A DNA stretch of 64,000 nt. Origin: Actinomyces sp. 432. Its GTDB lineage: Bacteria > Actinomycetota > Actinomycetes > Actinomycetales > Actinomycetaceae. Positions 38,194 through 48,356 of the stretch are shown piece after piece; positions within the stretch are counted from its first letter, which is position 1; every line of letters starts with the position of its first letter. A model generated the notes under the pieces. The model ran no database searches. It was not told where the DNA came from and saw only the letters and a program-made list of their open reading frames with translations. The stretch spans positions 434,001 through 498,000 of the forward strand of contig NZ_CP025249.1 of the NCBI RefSeq assembly GCF_009930875.1, read 5' to 3'. The position numbers and the translations under genes were made by a program.

Positions 38194-39435
38194 TCAGGGC
38201 GTCACCGGGTCGGCGGCATCGGGAATCCATGCCAGCAGGTCGAGTGCCAGGGCGATGTCGGTTCGGTGCCCCTCTAAACCGTCCGGAAGCATGCCGACCG
38301 CTTGGGCAATGCGGTAGTTGACCGTATTGCGGTGAACGTAGAGGCGTTCAGCAGTGACGCTTCCGTTCTCACCTGCTGCCAAATAGTGGCGCAGGGTGAA
38401 GCGCAGCCGCTCCGCGTCCGCGGTCCCGCCTGCCAGTGGGCCGAGCGTGGCTCCGAGCCAGCGTCGGGTGTGTTCCGGGCTGTGCAGCATGAAGGTCAGT
38501 GGCGCTACCTCGCTGTAATCTGCCGCTCTGGGTCCGTTCCCCGACGCGCTGACCACTCTGAACGCCGCCGTGGCCTGCTCATAGGTTCGCACAAAACCGG
38601 TGATGCCCCACTCCGGCTGCCCGAAGGCACCGACCAGGGATTCGTCCTTACGGATCTGCTCCGCCCAGTGCTGCTGGGCGGGCTGCGACTGGCAGGAGGA
38701 CCACAGGGCCGCCGTGTCCTCCGCCAAGTTCACGACCAGCGTCCTTTCGGTCGGCAATGTCTCACGTAGCCGTCGCTCCAATCCGCTGATCGCCTCGTCG
38801 AAGTCATATTTGGTCCGCACCACGGCGGCAATATTCCAGGAACTCACCGGATACCCGAGCAGGCGGGAGGCCACTGCGCCGTCGGTGACCTCACCGTCCA
38901 GGACCGAACGGAGACGTGCCTGGAGGGCCGCGTCGCTGCGCTGCTGACGGCGTTGCCGCCGCTCGATGAAGGCTCCCACCGTTTTGCGGTGCCGCGCCGC
39001 GAGCTGAGCCAGCACGACGTCGACCAGGGGCGGCAGCACCTGCGACGTCATGCCGGCGGGCAGCACCTCTACCGCCGTGGACACCACATCCCTGACGAAC
39101 ACCCTACTGGCATTGAGGAACACGGACTCGACGACGTCTGCCGCGGCACCCCGGTCCGCCAAGTGCTGGACGATCTCCTCCGTCGCGGCGAGCAAGGGGT
39201 CCTGCCCGGAGGTCTCCAGCAGGAGCGTAGTGCTGAGTGACTGAAAGGAACCTTTGGTTACCTCGGTGGTCAGTCTTCGCAGCTCGGCGTCGACCACCAG
39301 GTCCGGCAGGTCGCGTGCAACTTGTCTAAGAGTTGCGGCGGCCTCGCTGTCTGCACGGTTGGTGAGCCTTCGTACGAACTCGTGGCGCAGCTGCTCGGGA
39401 AGTCCCAGCGGCTCCGGTGCGGCGTCGGGAATCAT
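38194..39435 (-). CDS. PucR/CdaR-family transcriptional regulator
   Basis: This 413-residue protein has an N-terminal RsbT co-antagonist-like region (about 20-160), a middle GGDEF-like fold of the CdaR type, and the C-terminal PucR helix-turn-helix (AERLYVHRNTVNYRIAQAVGML, 375-396). The family controls purine, diacid or other catabolic genes, usually as activators. Start is uncertain: ATG 39435 or the in-frame ATG 39486. A palindrome at 39466-39478 lies between them, which favours the shorter form if it is an operator. It is divergent to a DUF1269 gene. Confidence 0.85.
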   Translation of the reverse strand: MIPDAAPEPLGLPEQLRHEFVRRLTNRADSEAAATLRQVARDLPDLVVDAELRRLTTEVTKGSFQSLSTTLLLETSGQDPLLAATEEIVQHLADRGAAADVVESVFLNASRVFVRDVVSTAVEVLPAGMTSQVLPPLVDVVLAQLAARHRKTVGAFIERRQRRQQRSDAALQARLRSVLDGEVTDGAVASRLLGYPVSSWNIAAVVRTKYDFDEAISGLERRLRETLPTERTLVVNLAEDTAALWSSCQSQPAQQHWAEQIRKDESLVGAFGQPEWGITGFVRTYEQATAAFRVVSASGNGPRAADYSEVAPLTFMLHSPEHTRRWLGATLGPLAGGTADAERLRFTLRHYLAAGENGSVTAERLYVHRNTVNYRIAQAVGMLPDGLEGHRTDIALALDLLAWIPDAADPVTP

Positions 39436-39465
39436 GACGAAAACTGTGCGCGCAACGCGCGCCTT

Positions 39466-39478
39466 GTGCAAGTTGCAC
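39466..39478. promoter_or_regulatory. Palindrome in the pucR-DUF1269 intergenic region
   Basis: GTGCAAGTTGCAC is a 13-base palindrome (arms GTGCAA/TTGCAC). It lies between two divergent genes and may be an autoregulatory operator of the PucR-type protein. Binding is inference. Confidence 0.35.
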
Positions 39479-39590
39479 GACGGCATGGGCGAATTCTGGT
39501 CGCGGGACCATGGCTGTTACGGGATGCGGCCGGTTGACTGTTCACCGAACGCGCGGTGAGGGACGCCGTGCGTCACGGAAGGAGCAGAAC

Positions 39591-40199
39591 ATGACCGACC
39601 ATAACTTCGCCGTCGTCACCTTCACGGAGTCGAGCAAGGCCTATGAGACGCTGAGCGACCTGCGCGGGGCCTCCCGTGAGGGGCGCATCGGCGTCGCCTC
39701 GGCGATCATTGCGGAGCGCGAGCCCGACGGCCGCCTGCACCTGGCGGAGGGCAGCGACGCGGTCATCGGCGCCGGAGCAAGCACCGGCGGCCTGGTGGGC
39801 ATGTTCGTCGGCATTCTCGGTGGCCCGCTGGGCGTGCTGCTCGGCTGGGGCACCGGCGCGTTGGTTGGATCCATCGCTGACAGCAAGCGGCTGGGCCGCA
39901 ACGAGACCATCGTCGGCGAGTTCAGCTCCCGTCTGCCCGCGGGCACGACGGCGATCCTCGCAGAGGTGAACGAGGTGACGCCGGAGGTACTGGACGGGTT
40001 GGCCGCGTCCCAAGACGGCGTCGTCCTGCGGCGTGCCGCCGTGGACGTACTTGCCGAGCTGGAGGCGGCCGAGGCTGCCGCGGAAGCTGCGGACAAGGAG
40101 GCCAGCCGCGTCATGCGCGAGCAGCGCCGTCAGGAGCGCAAGGACTCCTGGGATGAGCGTGTCGCCCGCCTCAAGGCGCGCTTCCAGCGTAAGAACTGA
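39591..40199 (+). CDS. DUF1269 family membrane-associated protein
   Basis: This 202-residue protein has a small alpha/beta N-terminal part (NFAVVTFTESSKAYETLSDL) and then a Gly-rich hydrophobic hairpin (about 62-95: GAGASTGGLVGMFVGILGGPLGVLLGWGTGALVG) typical of DUF1269. The C-terminus is a charged helix rich in Glu/Ala and then Arg/Lys. DUF1269 proteins are stress-linked and sometimes called general-stress membrane proteins; function is not known. ATG 39591 has a GGAAGGAG site. Confidence 0.82.
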   Translation: MTDHNFAVVTFTESSKAYETLSDLRGASREGRIGVASAIIAEREPDGRLHLAEGSDAVIGAGASTGGLVGMFVGILGGPLGVLLGWGTGALVGSIADSKRLGRNETIVGEFSSRLPAGTTAILAEVNEVTPEVLDGLAASQDGVVLRRAAVDVLAELEAAEAAAEAADKEASRVMREQRRQERKDSWDERVARLKARFQRKN

Positions 40200-40247
40200 T
40201 GTCCTGCTGTAGGGAGGGCGGTGCCGGGCGCACTCCTCTGCGCCCTA

Positions 40248-42691
40248 TTACGAGCCGGGGTGCACGTCCTCGCCGGCGGCCGTCCGCCAGGCGAAGGTGT
40301 GGATGAGCGCGCTGGTGGCGGCCCGCTGGGCGGATATCGCCGTGCCGGCGTGCCCGCCCTCGCTCTGCTCCACATAGCCGACTTGAAGGCCCAGTTCGCG
40401 CATCCGGTAGGCCATGGCGCGGGCGTGCGCGGGGTGCACGCGGTCGTCGGCGGTGGAGGTGAGCAGCAGCAGCGGGGGATACTCCCGCCCCGGCACCAGG
40501 GCGTGGAAGGGGGACAGGGACCGCATGGTCTCCCATTCGTCGGGATTGTCTGGGTCCCCGAACTCGGAGCGCCACATGGCGCCGGTCAGCAGCCGCGTGT
40601 ACCGCTCCAGGTCCAGCAGTGGCGCCTCCGCGATTGCCCCGCCGATCAGCTCGGGGTGGCAGGTGAGCATCTCACCCGCGAGCAGCCCGCCCGCGCTGGC
40701 GCCGTGCACCACCAGCTGCTTCGCGGTGGTCACCCCGCGGTCGATCAGGGAGCGCGCCACCGCCGCGAAGTCCTCCACCACCCGCCTCCGGCCCTGGCCG
40801 GTGCCCGCCAGGTGCCAGCTGGGACCGTACTCGCCGCCGCCACGGGTGCAGGCCACCACGTAGGTGCCACCCCGCTCCAGCCAGGCCTTCCCGGTCAGTG
40901 GCTGGTAGCAGGGCGTCTGGCTGGTGCCGAAGGCGCCATAGCCGTACAGCAGGGTCGGGCCTGGCGATGGCTCCCGCTCCGGAGACCCCGCCGCGGGCGT
41001 GCTCGCAGCCAGAACCGGTGTCGTCCCGTCGGCGCCGGTGCCTGCATCCGCTCCGGTGCGTTGCCGACCGATCTGGAAGTAGGGCACGCGCGTGCCGTCC
41101 GCGCTGACCGCAGCGTGCTGGCTGACCCGCACTCCGCGGGCGTCGAAGCGGGCGGGCGCCTGCCGCAGCACCGACATACCGGTCACCTCGCCCGCCTCGG
41201 TCAGGCGGGCGAGCGTGAGCGTGGGCGGGGTGGCCCACCCCGAGGCGGAGATGAACAGGTAGTCGGTGTCCCGCTGCCGCACCGCCTGCGCGCTCACCTC
41301 CAGCAGGGGGCGGCCCGGCCGCAGCTCGGTGAGGTCCGGGGCCGCGGCGACCTCGGCTTCACTCGGGCGGTAGGCGGCCCCGGTCAGGTCGACCCAGTGG
41401 TGGTGCCATCCGCCCCGGCCGACGGCGGGCTCGCCCGCCTCCGGCTCACGCTGCGACGGCGGCGTGCACACCTCCAGCCGACCGGCGACGTCGTCCAGCA
41501 CCGTGAGCACCAGGTGGTGGCGGGTCCAGGTGGCGGCGGACAGGAAGGACGAGGACGTGGGGGCGAACAGCACCTCCAGCCCGTCGCGCTCGCCGCGCAG
41601 CCACTGATCCAGTGGAGCGCCCAGCAGCACGCCCGCCTCGTAGCGTTCCCCCGACACCTCCCAGGGTTCACGCAGCTGGATCGTCAGCCATTGCGCCCCC
41701 ACGCCGACGGAGGCCGACGGTGGCGCCTCGATCCGGATCGCGCCCGCGGGCACGCCCTCGCCGTCGGCCACAAGCGCCCGCCGCGCCTCCGCCTCGCCGA
41801 CGGGCACGACGGCGTCATCGGGCAGCCACCACACGCGGGTGTCACCCAGGCCGCCCATGCTCATGAGCCAGGTACGGCCCCACGCATCGCAACTGGCCCG
41901 GGTGACGATCGCATCCGCGGCGCCGGTGATCAGCACCTCGGCGTCCCGGGGCCCCTGCCCACGGCGCAGGCGACGAGCCTGGCGCGGCAGTCCGGCTGGC
42001 GACAGCGACCCGGCACCGAAGTCGTCCGAAAGCAGGCAGGTGTCGCCGTCGGCGCCCCACGTCAGCGTGCCCTTGGACAGGGGCTTGCGGAAGCCGCCCT
42101 CGGCCGTCCCCAGAAAGCGCCGCTCGTCCAGATCGAATTCCTCGGTGAAGGTGGCGTCCGTCCCGCCGTCGGACAGGCTCACCAGGGCGCGGCGCCCTGC
42201 CAGCGGGCCGATTTGCAGCACCTGCGCCCCGCCCAGGCCAGGTCGTGGCCGCGCCGACGGCGCTCGGCATCCAGGTCGAGCAGCACCTCCCACTCGGTGG
42301 CGGAGGCGTCGTCGGGGCGCGGCGGGCGGGAGGGTGCCCCGGCCGCGTATGACGCCCAGGTGGTGCGCCGCCACACTCCGCGGGGGTGCTCCGGGGAGGT
42401 CCAGAAGTTGTAGACCATGCCGACGGCCTCGGTGACTGCGGGAATGCGGTCCGGGGAGTCGAGTATCTCCTGAAGGTCCTGAGTCAGGCGCAGGTAATCG
42501 ACGTCGTCGGTGAAGGCGGAGACCGTCTCATCCGTCCGTGCCGCCGCCCAGGCCAGGGCCTGCTCGCCGGTTGGCTCGTCCAACCAGGCGGGCACCGGCG
42601 GCAGTTCGCGCGCCTCGGTGGGGTCCGGCGGCGCGGAGTCGTCTGCACGGGGCGGGGCGTCGGTGCGATCCACCGGCCCATTGCAGCACAT
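40248..42691 (-). CDS. Prolyl oligopeptidase (S9A), frameshifted in the assembly
   Basis: A cytoplasmic-type serine peptidase that cleaves short peptides after Pro. The N-terminal 155 residues (from about 42691; ELPPVPAWLDEPTGEQALAW, then WEVLLDLDAERRRRGHDLAWAG) are in one frame; the propeller and catalytic domain are in another. Adding one C to the C4 run at 42227-42230 (plus strand) joins them (814 residues). The catalytic Ser is in VVHGASAGGLLAGEM, Asp in STADDRVHPAHA and His in SEGGHAGTA. The triad is intact, so a sequencing error is more likely than decay. Confidence 0.82.
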
Positions 42692-42915
42692 CCCGGGCCG
42701 GTGGCGTAGCCTGCCCGCTGCCCGGGCGGGGCCATCGACGCCGCGGGGTGAACCTCCAGGACGCCGGTTAACCGTCGAGGACCTCGCCGCCGGCGCGCGC
42801 TGATAGCAGTGCAGTAGCGTGCGGGGAACGCCGAAGCCCGGCCCTGACGGGTAATAACCCGACCTGTCTTGTGCCTATTTGGCTTGCCAGCCAGATCCGC
42901 CGCGGGCACAATAGA

Positions 42916-42950
42916 GGGGAGCCACCCGGCAGCAACCCGGATGACTCCCC
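42916..42950 (-). terminator. Terminator behind the 47-residue gene
   Basis: On the minus strand GGGGAGTCATCCGG pairs with CCGGGTGGCTCCCC (14 bp, two G-U pairs), followed by TCTATTGT. It starts 13 bases after the stop of the small gene at 42963. Confidence 0.65.
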
Positions 42951-42962
42951 GACGTAAGCGGC

Positions 42963-43106
42963 TCAGCTGAACCACTTACTGAGGGCATCCGTCAGGACAC
43001 CTACGGCCCGGACCAGGCGAGCGATGTCGTTAATTATCTCGCTCACCTGCCGGGCCGTAATCCTGTCCTTCCGGACCTTGGCGTGTCGGCCTTTCGGTTT
43101 GGACAC
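42963..43106 (-). CDS. Small basic protein, 47 residues, not recognised
   Basis: GTG 43106 is preceded by GGGAGGAGG at good spacing. The peptide starts MSKPKGRHAKVRKDRITARQ (ten Lys/Arg in 20) and continues into an amphipathic helix with IINDIARLVRAVGVLTDAL and a WFS end. A hairpin terminator follows directly. The combination of ribosome site, compact frame and terminator supports a real gene. It has no family I know; a membrane-active peptide, an RNA- or DNA-binding peptide, or a phage-derived small protein are all possible. It is too short for the usual ORF cut-off. Confidence 0.6.
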   Translation of the reverse strand: MSKPKGRHAKVRKDRITARQVSEIINDIARLVRAVGVLTDALSKWFS

Positions 43107-43295
43107 GGCCCCCACCTCCTCCCTAACTTCCTTCTTCCCCGGCTGTCAGGACAGTGGTGTTCCGGGAGAAGGTGCCGGAGAAGGCGGGTTCAGTGTAGCT
43201 GCGGGCACAGACGCATATCGGTGCGGGCGTCCTAATGGGCCGTTCAGGCGTCGTCGAGATCTCGCAGCGAACCGCGCATGTGGCACGCTGGGGCC

Positions 43296-44869
43296 ATGCG
43301 CAAGGAAGCCTTCCCGCGGGCCGACTGGCCCCGCGTCGTGGTCACGACCGACCCCGAGCTGGATGACCTGAACTCCATGATCCGCCTGCTCACCCACGCC
43401 GCCGAGATCGACCTGTGTGGGCTGGTGTACGCGGGCAGCAAGTTCCACTACGCCGGCGACCCCGCCCGCGGCATCGCCTCCCACCGCTGGCCCGCCCCCG
43501 GTGACAGGCTCCACATCGACGAGGCCATCGACGCCTACGCCCAAGTGGAGGACACCTTGCGCGTGCACGACCCCCGCTTCCCCACCGCCGCCCACCTGCG
43601 CTCCCTGGTGCGCATGGGCAACATCACCGCCGAAGGGGAGATGGACGAAGACACCCCCGGCTCAACGCTCATCGCCGATCTGCTGCGGGACATCGCGCTG
43701 ACCCCGGACGCCGCCACCGGCGAGGGCGGCGCGCTGCTGGACGCCGCCCGCCCCTGTTCATCCAGGCCTGGGGCGGCATCTCCACCTTTGCCCGCGCCCT
43801 GCGCACCCTGGAAGAGGAACTCGGAGGCCGGGAGGACTGGCCGACGCTGAAGCAGCGGGTGCTGGACCGGGTGGTGCTGTCCTCCTTCGGGGAGCAGGAC
43901 TCCACCCTGAGTGAATACATCCGGCCGCGCTGGCCCGGCCTGGAGCACCGCGAGGTCGCCACCCGCGCCTGGGGATACACCACCCGGGACGTGCTGCTCC
44001 CCGCGGACCTCGAGCTCGTTGGCCCGCAGTGGACGCGCGAGAACGTCAGCGCCCGCGGGCCCCTGGGGGCCGCCTACCGGGTGTGGGGCGACGGGCGGCG
44101 CATGGCCGCCGACTTCGACCCCGAGGACTACTTCGGCGAGACGGGCAAGACCGAGGCGCAGCTGCGCGCGGAGGGCTACCGGGTGTGGTGCCCGGTGCAG
44201 GAGGCGGGTTCTTTCATCTCCGAGGGCGACACCTCCAACTTCACCCTGCTGATCCCCAGCGGCCTGCACTCCTGGGAGGACGCCACCTTCGGCGGCTGGG
44301 GCGGCCGCCAGGTCCCCCACCCGCAGCTGCCCGACACGCTCACCTCCGACATGCGCTTCGACCTGCCCGGCCTGCCCCAGCCCGACTACCCCCAACAGGT
44401 GGTCGACCACGCCGCCGACGGCTCCGCCCCGCCCGAGTACCACATGACCCGCTGGTGGCGGGCCCTGCAGAACGAGTTCGCCGCCCGCCTGACCTGGTCG
44501 GTGACGCCACGCTACGAGGACGCCAACCACCCGCCGGCCGTCGTCGTCGAGCACCCCGACGGCGGCAGTGGGCTGGTGCGCCGCGTGCGCCCCGGCGAGG
44601 TGGTTACCCTGACCGCCACCGCCACCGCCACCGACCCCGACGGCGACCACGTGCTGCTGCGCTGGTGGGCCTACCCGGAGGCCGGGCCGAATCCCTGCCC
44701 GACGCCGCCGCGCATCCAGGACGACGGCGCCGGCACCGCCGTCGTCACCGTCCCCGCCCAGGCGCGCCCCGGCCAGGCGATCCACCTGATCGTCGAGGGC
44801 ACCGACACCGGCACCCCGCCGCTGACCCGCTACCAGCGCGTGGTGCTGGAGGTCGCGAACGCAGGCTAA
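43296..44869 (+). CDS. DUF1593 (nucleoside hydrolase-like) protein, frameshifted in the assembly
   Basis: The N-terminal half (RVVVTTDPELDDLNSMIRLL, with the Asp cluster resembling the Ca site of nucleoside hydrolases) is in one frame from ATG 43296; the remainder (LFIQAWGGISTFARALRTLEEEL, later SWEDATFGGWGGR) is in another. Adding one C to the C4 run at 43751-43754 yields RPLFIQAWGG and a 524-residue protein ending in a Pro/Thr-rich beta domain. DUF1593 members are often in polysaccharide loci. No signal peptide is seen, so it is probably cytoplasmic. It heads the glycoside region. Confidence 0.78.
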
Positions 44870-44877
44870 GCCAGGAG

Positions 44878-46152
44878 TCAGGCGCCGGGCTCGAGCGAGG
44901 CGGCATTCTTCGCGGCGATCCGCCCCAGCCAGGCCAGGGAGGGCTTGGGCATGCGGGCGAAGTCGCGCTCGCGGTCCACGGCGATCAGCCCGAAAGTCGG
45001 CTCCCAGCGGCCCCACTCATAGTTGTCCAGCAGTGACCAGTGGCAGTAGCCGCGTACATCCGCGCCGTCGGCCACGGCCGCGATCAGGCCGCGCAGCGCC
45101 TCGGTGGTGTAGGCGATGCGGCGGGCGTCATCGGAGGTGGCGATGCCGTTCTCGGTGACCAGCAGGGGCTTGCCGTAGCGCTCCCAGTAGCGGCGCAGGT
45201 TGATGCCCAGCGCGTCGGGACGGTAGGCCCAGCCGGTCAGCGTGTTCTCGGGCGAGTCGGGGTGCGGGACGGGGCCGGAGGCGTCCACCGGCTGGGAGGT
45301 GTAGGCCTGCACGCCGATGAAGTCGTCCTCGCCGGTGGCGTCCAGGTAGACGCCCTCCCACTGGTGGAAGACCCGCTCGAACGCCTCATCATTACCGGGG
45401 GTGGAGGTGAAGGCCTGGGCGGCGATCGCCCAGCCGACCTGCGCCTGCGGCACGGTCTGGCGCAGCACGGCACGGGCGGCGGCGTGCATGGCGATCAGCT
45501 TGGGTGCCAGCTCGAGCGACGGGGCGGGCAGGGCGGCCATCTGCTCGGTGGGCGCGGCCGCCTCGACGTCGTCGGCCCCATGTTCGGCGTTACCAGCCGC
45601 CACGCCCCCGGCCGGAGCGCGCTCCGTCCCGGGGTTCTCGCCGATCACGGCGGTCAGGCCGCTCATCAGGTTCAGGATGTTGGGCTCGTTGATGGTGATG
45701 ATCCAGCGCACGTCGTGCAGGATCTCGGAGACTTGGCGTACGTAGGCGGCGAAGCGGTCGGCGGCGTCGGCGCGCTGGATGCCGCCGCCGAGCGTGAACC
45801 ACAGCGGGCAGGTGAAGTGGTGCAGGGTGATGATCGGCTCCAGGCCGTACTCGTGGCAGGCGTCGATCATGTCCCGGTAGTGCAGCAGGGCGGCGCGGGA
45901 GAAGTCGCCGTCGGCCGGCTCGATGCGAGCCCACTCGATGGAGAAGCGGTAAGCCTTCAATCCGCCCGCGGCGGCCAGGCGGATGTCCTCGCGGTAGCGG
46001 TGGAAGGAGTCGCAGGCGGAGCCGGACTTCTCCGGCAGCAAACCGGCGGGGGAGTGCTCCACGGCCCAGAAGTCTGAGGCGATGTTGTCGCCCTCCACCT
46101 GATGGGCGGCGGTGGAGGCGCCCCAGATGAAGTCGTCGCGCAGGATGGTCAT
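44878..46152 (-). CDS. GH1 beta-glucosidase
   Basis: This 424-residue enzyme has the GH1 N-terminal signature FIWGASTAAHQVEGDN, the acid/base Glu in WIITINEPN (about residue 150) and the nucleophile Glu in LLVTENGIAT (about 332); a Trp-rich C-terminus (YCHWSLLDNYEWGRWEPTFG) is typical. GH1 enzymes remove beta-glucosyl or related sugars from disaccharides and plant glycosides. I chose ATG 46152 over an upstream frame that runs into the repeat array. It is convergent with the DUF1593 gene. Confidence 0.92.
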   Translation of the reverse strand: MTILRDDFIWGASTAAHQVEGDNIASDFWAVEHSPAGLLPEKSGSACDSFHRYREDIRLAAAGGLKAYRFSIEWARIEPADGDFSRAALLHYRDMIDACHEYGLEPIITLHHFTCPLWFTLGGGIQRADAADRFAAYVRQVSEILHDVRWIITINEPNILNLMSGLTAVIGENPGTERAPAGGVAAGNAEHGADDVEAAAPTEQMAALPAPSLELAPKLIAMHAAARAVLRQTVPQAQVGWAIAAQAFTSTPGNDEAFERVFHQWEGVYLDATGEDDFIGVQAYTSQPVDASGPVPHPDSPENTLTGWAYRPDALGINLRRYWERYGKPLLVTENGIATSDDARRIAYTTEALRGLIAAVADGADVRGYCHWSLLDNYEWGRWEPTFGLIAVDRERDFARMPKPSLAWLGRIAAKNAASLEPGA

Positions 46153-46227
46153 GGCTGGTCCTTTTGCTGAGGTGAATGGCGCAGTGGTCAGTGTCCAACG
46201 GGAGCGGACCGCATTGCGCCGCTTCGA

Positions 46228-46329
46228 CCGAATTCGGCACGTTACTTCTACCGAACTCGGCACGTTACTTCTACCGAACTCGGCACGTTACTTCTACCGA
46301 ACTCGGCACGTTACTTCTACCGAACTCGG
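46228..46329 (-). repeat. 3'-end repeat array C, five 23-bp units
   Basis: CCGAA(T/C)TCGG begins at 46228, 46251, 46274, 46297 and 46320, each exactly 23 bases apart, with the spacer CACGTTACTTCTA nearly unchanged. On the minus strand it reads CCGAGTTCGGTAGAAGTAAC, the direction of the CocE-type gene. That gene's TAG stop at 46317 lies inside the array. Confidence 0.93.
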
Positions 46330-48262
46330 TGAGGGGGAGCGGCGGGGTGAGCCGTCAGATCGACGGTGGTGACGACGACGGCGCTGGGGTGGTCGGCGTC
46401 GTGCAGCACCCGCATGGCCACCGGGGCGCCGTCGGCCGGGTCGGCCACGCTGTAGCGCGGCCAGTTGGAGCCGGCCAGGTCCAGGCGCAGGCGGTGTCCG
46501 GCCGGCAGGTGCACGCCGGTGGCCCACATGTCCACCTCCGCCTCCACGGGCTCGCCCGGTGTGAGCGGGTCGCGCCGATCCAGGCCGGCGTGGGCGCTGA
46601 GCCGCAGCACGCCGTCGGTCAGCAGGGTGGAGGTGCCGTCCGGGGCCACGTCGGTCAGGGCGGCGTGCAGGTGGGCGTCGACGGCGTCGGCCGCCACCCA
46701 GGCCTCAAGCCGCACCGGCCCGAGGATCGTCACCGGCTCGGTCAGCGGCGCACTGGTGAACACCGCGACGTCCCCGCGAGCCTCAACATCGCGCTGGTCG
46801 TGCGGGCCGGCGTCCTCCGGCGGCCCCATGAGCATCTGGCCGCCCGCGGTGGGCACCGGATCCGCGGGGTCATGCACCCAGGCGGTGAAGCCCGGAGCAG
46901 CCTCATGGGCGGACCGTTCCCGCGGCGAGACCGCATCGGCCGCTCCGCTCGTGACACCGTCGGACTGTGCGGCGGGTTCAATCCGCCCCTCTCCTGGGGC
47001 GTCCAGTATCCCGCCCGAGCCCAGGTGCCAAGCCTGTTCGACGGCGTCGGGGGCGGGCCAGGCGGGCAGGTCGATCCACCGGTCCGCGCCCATGATGTAA
47101 ACGCGTACCGGGTCGCGGGGCAGCCGCGCCGCCGCCTGCGCGTCCCCGAGCACCGCCTTCCAGAAGTCCAGGCTCAACTCGCCCAGGCCGACGTCGTCGA
47201 TGCCGCCGCCGGGAAGTCGCGCCCGGCCAGGTGCCCGTCGAAGGTCAGGTGAGTCCAGGGGCCGATGACCAGGCGTACGTCGCCGGGGCGTCCCCGCGCC
47301 GCCGCACCGGCGGCCATGGCCGTGAAGTTGCGCAGGGTGCCGCCCTGGAACAGGTCGTACCAACCGGACATGTGCAGCGTCGGCACGTCCAAGTCGGCCA
47401 GGGCACCAGTCGGGTAGGCGACGGATTCCCAGTAGGCGTCGTGCAGCGGATGGTTCACCCAGTCCACCACGTGCCCGCCGGCCCGGTGCGCGGCCGCCAG
47501 ATCGCGTGCCGCCTGCCCGATCCCGACCCGCTTTAGATATGGGGTGAAGTCCTCCACCGGCTCGGGCAGTGTCTCCTGCGGGGCGTCCGCGCGACCGTCG
47601 CGCCACAGCCCGGTGCGTACCTGCTGGCGCGCCCACTCATACGACGGACCCTCCAGCAGCACACCGCCGCGCATGGCCAGGTCATCGTCATAGGTGGAGG
47701 GAGACACCCAGGCGGTCATGCCCGCCAGGTTCTCGACGCTCGCCAGGGCAGCGGTGAACTGGGTGGTGGTCAGGTAGGAGTTGCCGAAGGTGATCACCCT
47801 CCCGTCGCACCAGGGCAGTGCGGCCAGTGCCGTCCGTGTGGCCACGCCGTCGGCGGCCTCATCGAAGTAGAAGCGGAAGCCGCCGTCGGAGATGTCCGTG
47901 CCGCGACAGGCCTGGGCGACCACCGCAAAACCCGCGGCGACGGCCCGATCCAGGCTCACGCCCGCCTGCATGCCCAGCACCCCCGCCATGAGGCCGGGCG
48001 TGGCCGGGTCCGCGCCCGTGACTTCGGCGACCATGGGGCGCCAGGCGCCGAAGTAGGGGCAGCGGGTCAGCAGCGCCGGGTGGGCGGCGTCGTCATCGGG
48101 ACGCACGACGTCGGCGCGCAGCACGGTCCCGTCCGGCATCGGGACCTCCAGTACCTCGTGGATGGCGCGGGAGGCGGGTCCGTCCGCAGCGGGCAGCTTC
48201 AGGGCGGCGCGCACGGAGGCCGGGATGGCGGTGGCCCGGGTGTTTTCAGGGCCATCGGTCAT
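46317..48262 (-). CDS. CocE/NonD-family hydrolase (S15-like), frameshifted in the assembly
   Basis: A cytoplasmic alpha/beta hydrolase with a C-terminal jelly-roll, related to cocaine esterase and X-Pro dipeptidyl peptidase. The catalytic Ser is in TFGNSYLTTTQF and GPWTH carries the likely His. The frame breaks at GRDFP; adding one C (G3 at 47211-47213 on the plus strand) gives GRDFPGGGIDDVGLGELSL and a 648-residue protein. ATG 48262 has an AGGAG site. The last codons (HRVR-stop) are encoded by the repeat array. It follows the GH78 gene by 94 bases, probably in one operon. Confidence 0.8.
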
Positions 48263-48356
48263 GAGCACTACTCCTGTCCGCGGTCGGTTGTCGGCTACTC
48301 CGGTGAGGTCGGCGTGGCAGCGGCTTCGGCTCGCACGCCGGCCCACTGGCTCTGCC

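Noticed and set aside
43024..43371. Plus-strand frame over the 47-residue gene
   Set aside because: No ribosome site, atypical composition, and it covers both the small gene and the start of the DUF1593 gene.
46228..46329. CRISPR array
   Set aside because: The whole 23-base unit is repeated with an almost constant spacer; there are no unique spacers and no cas genes.
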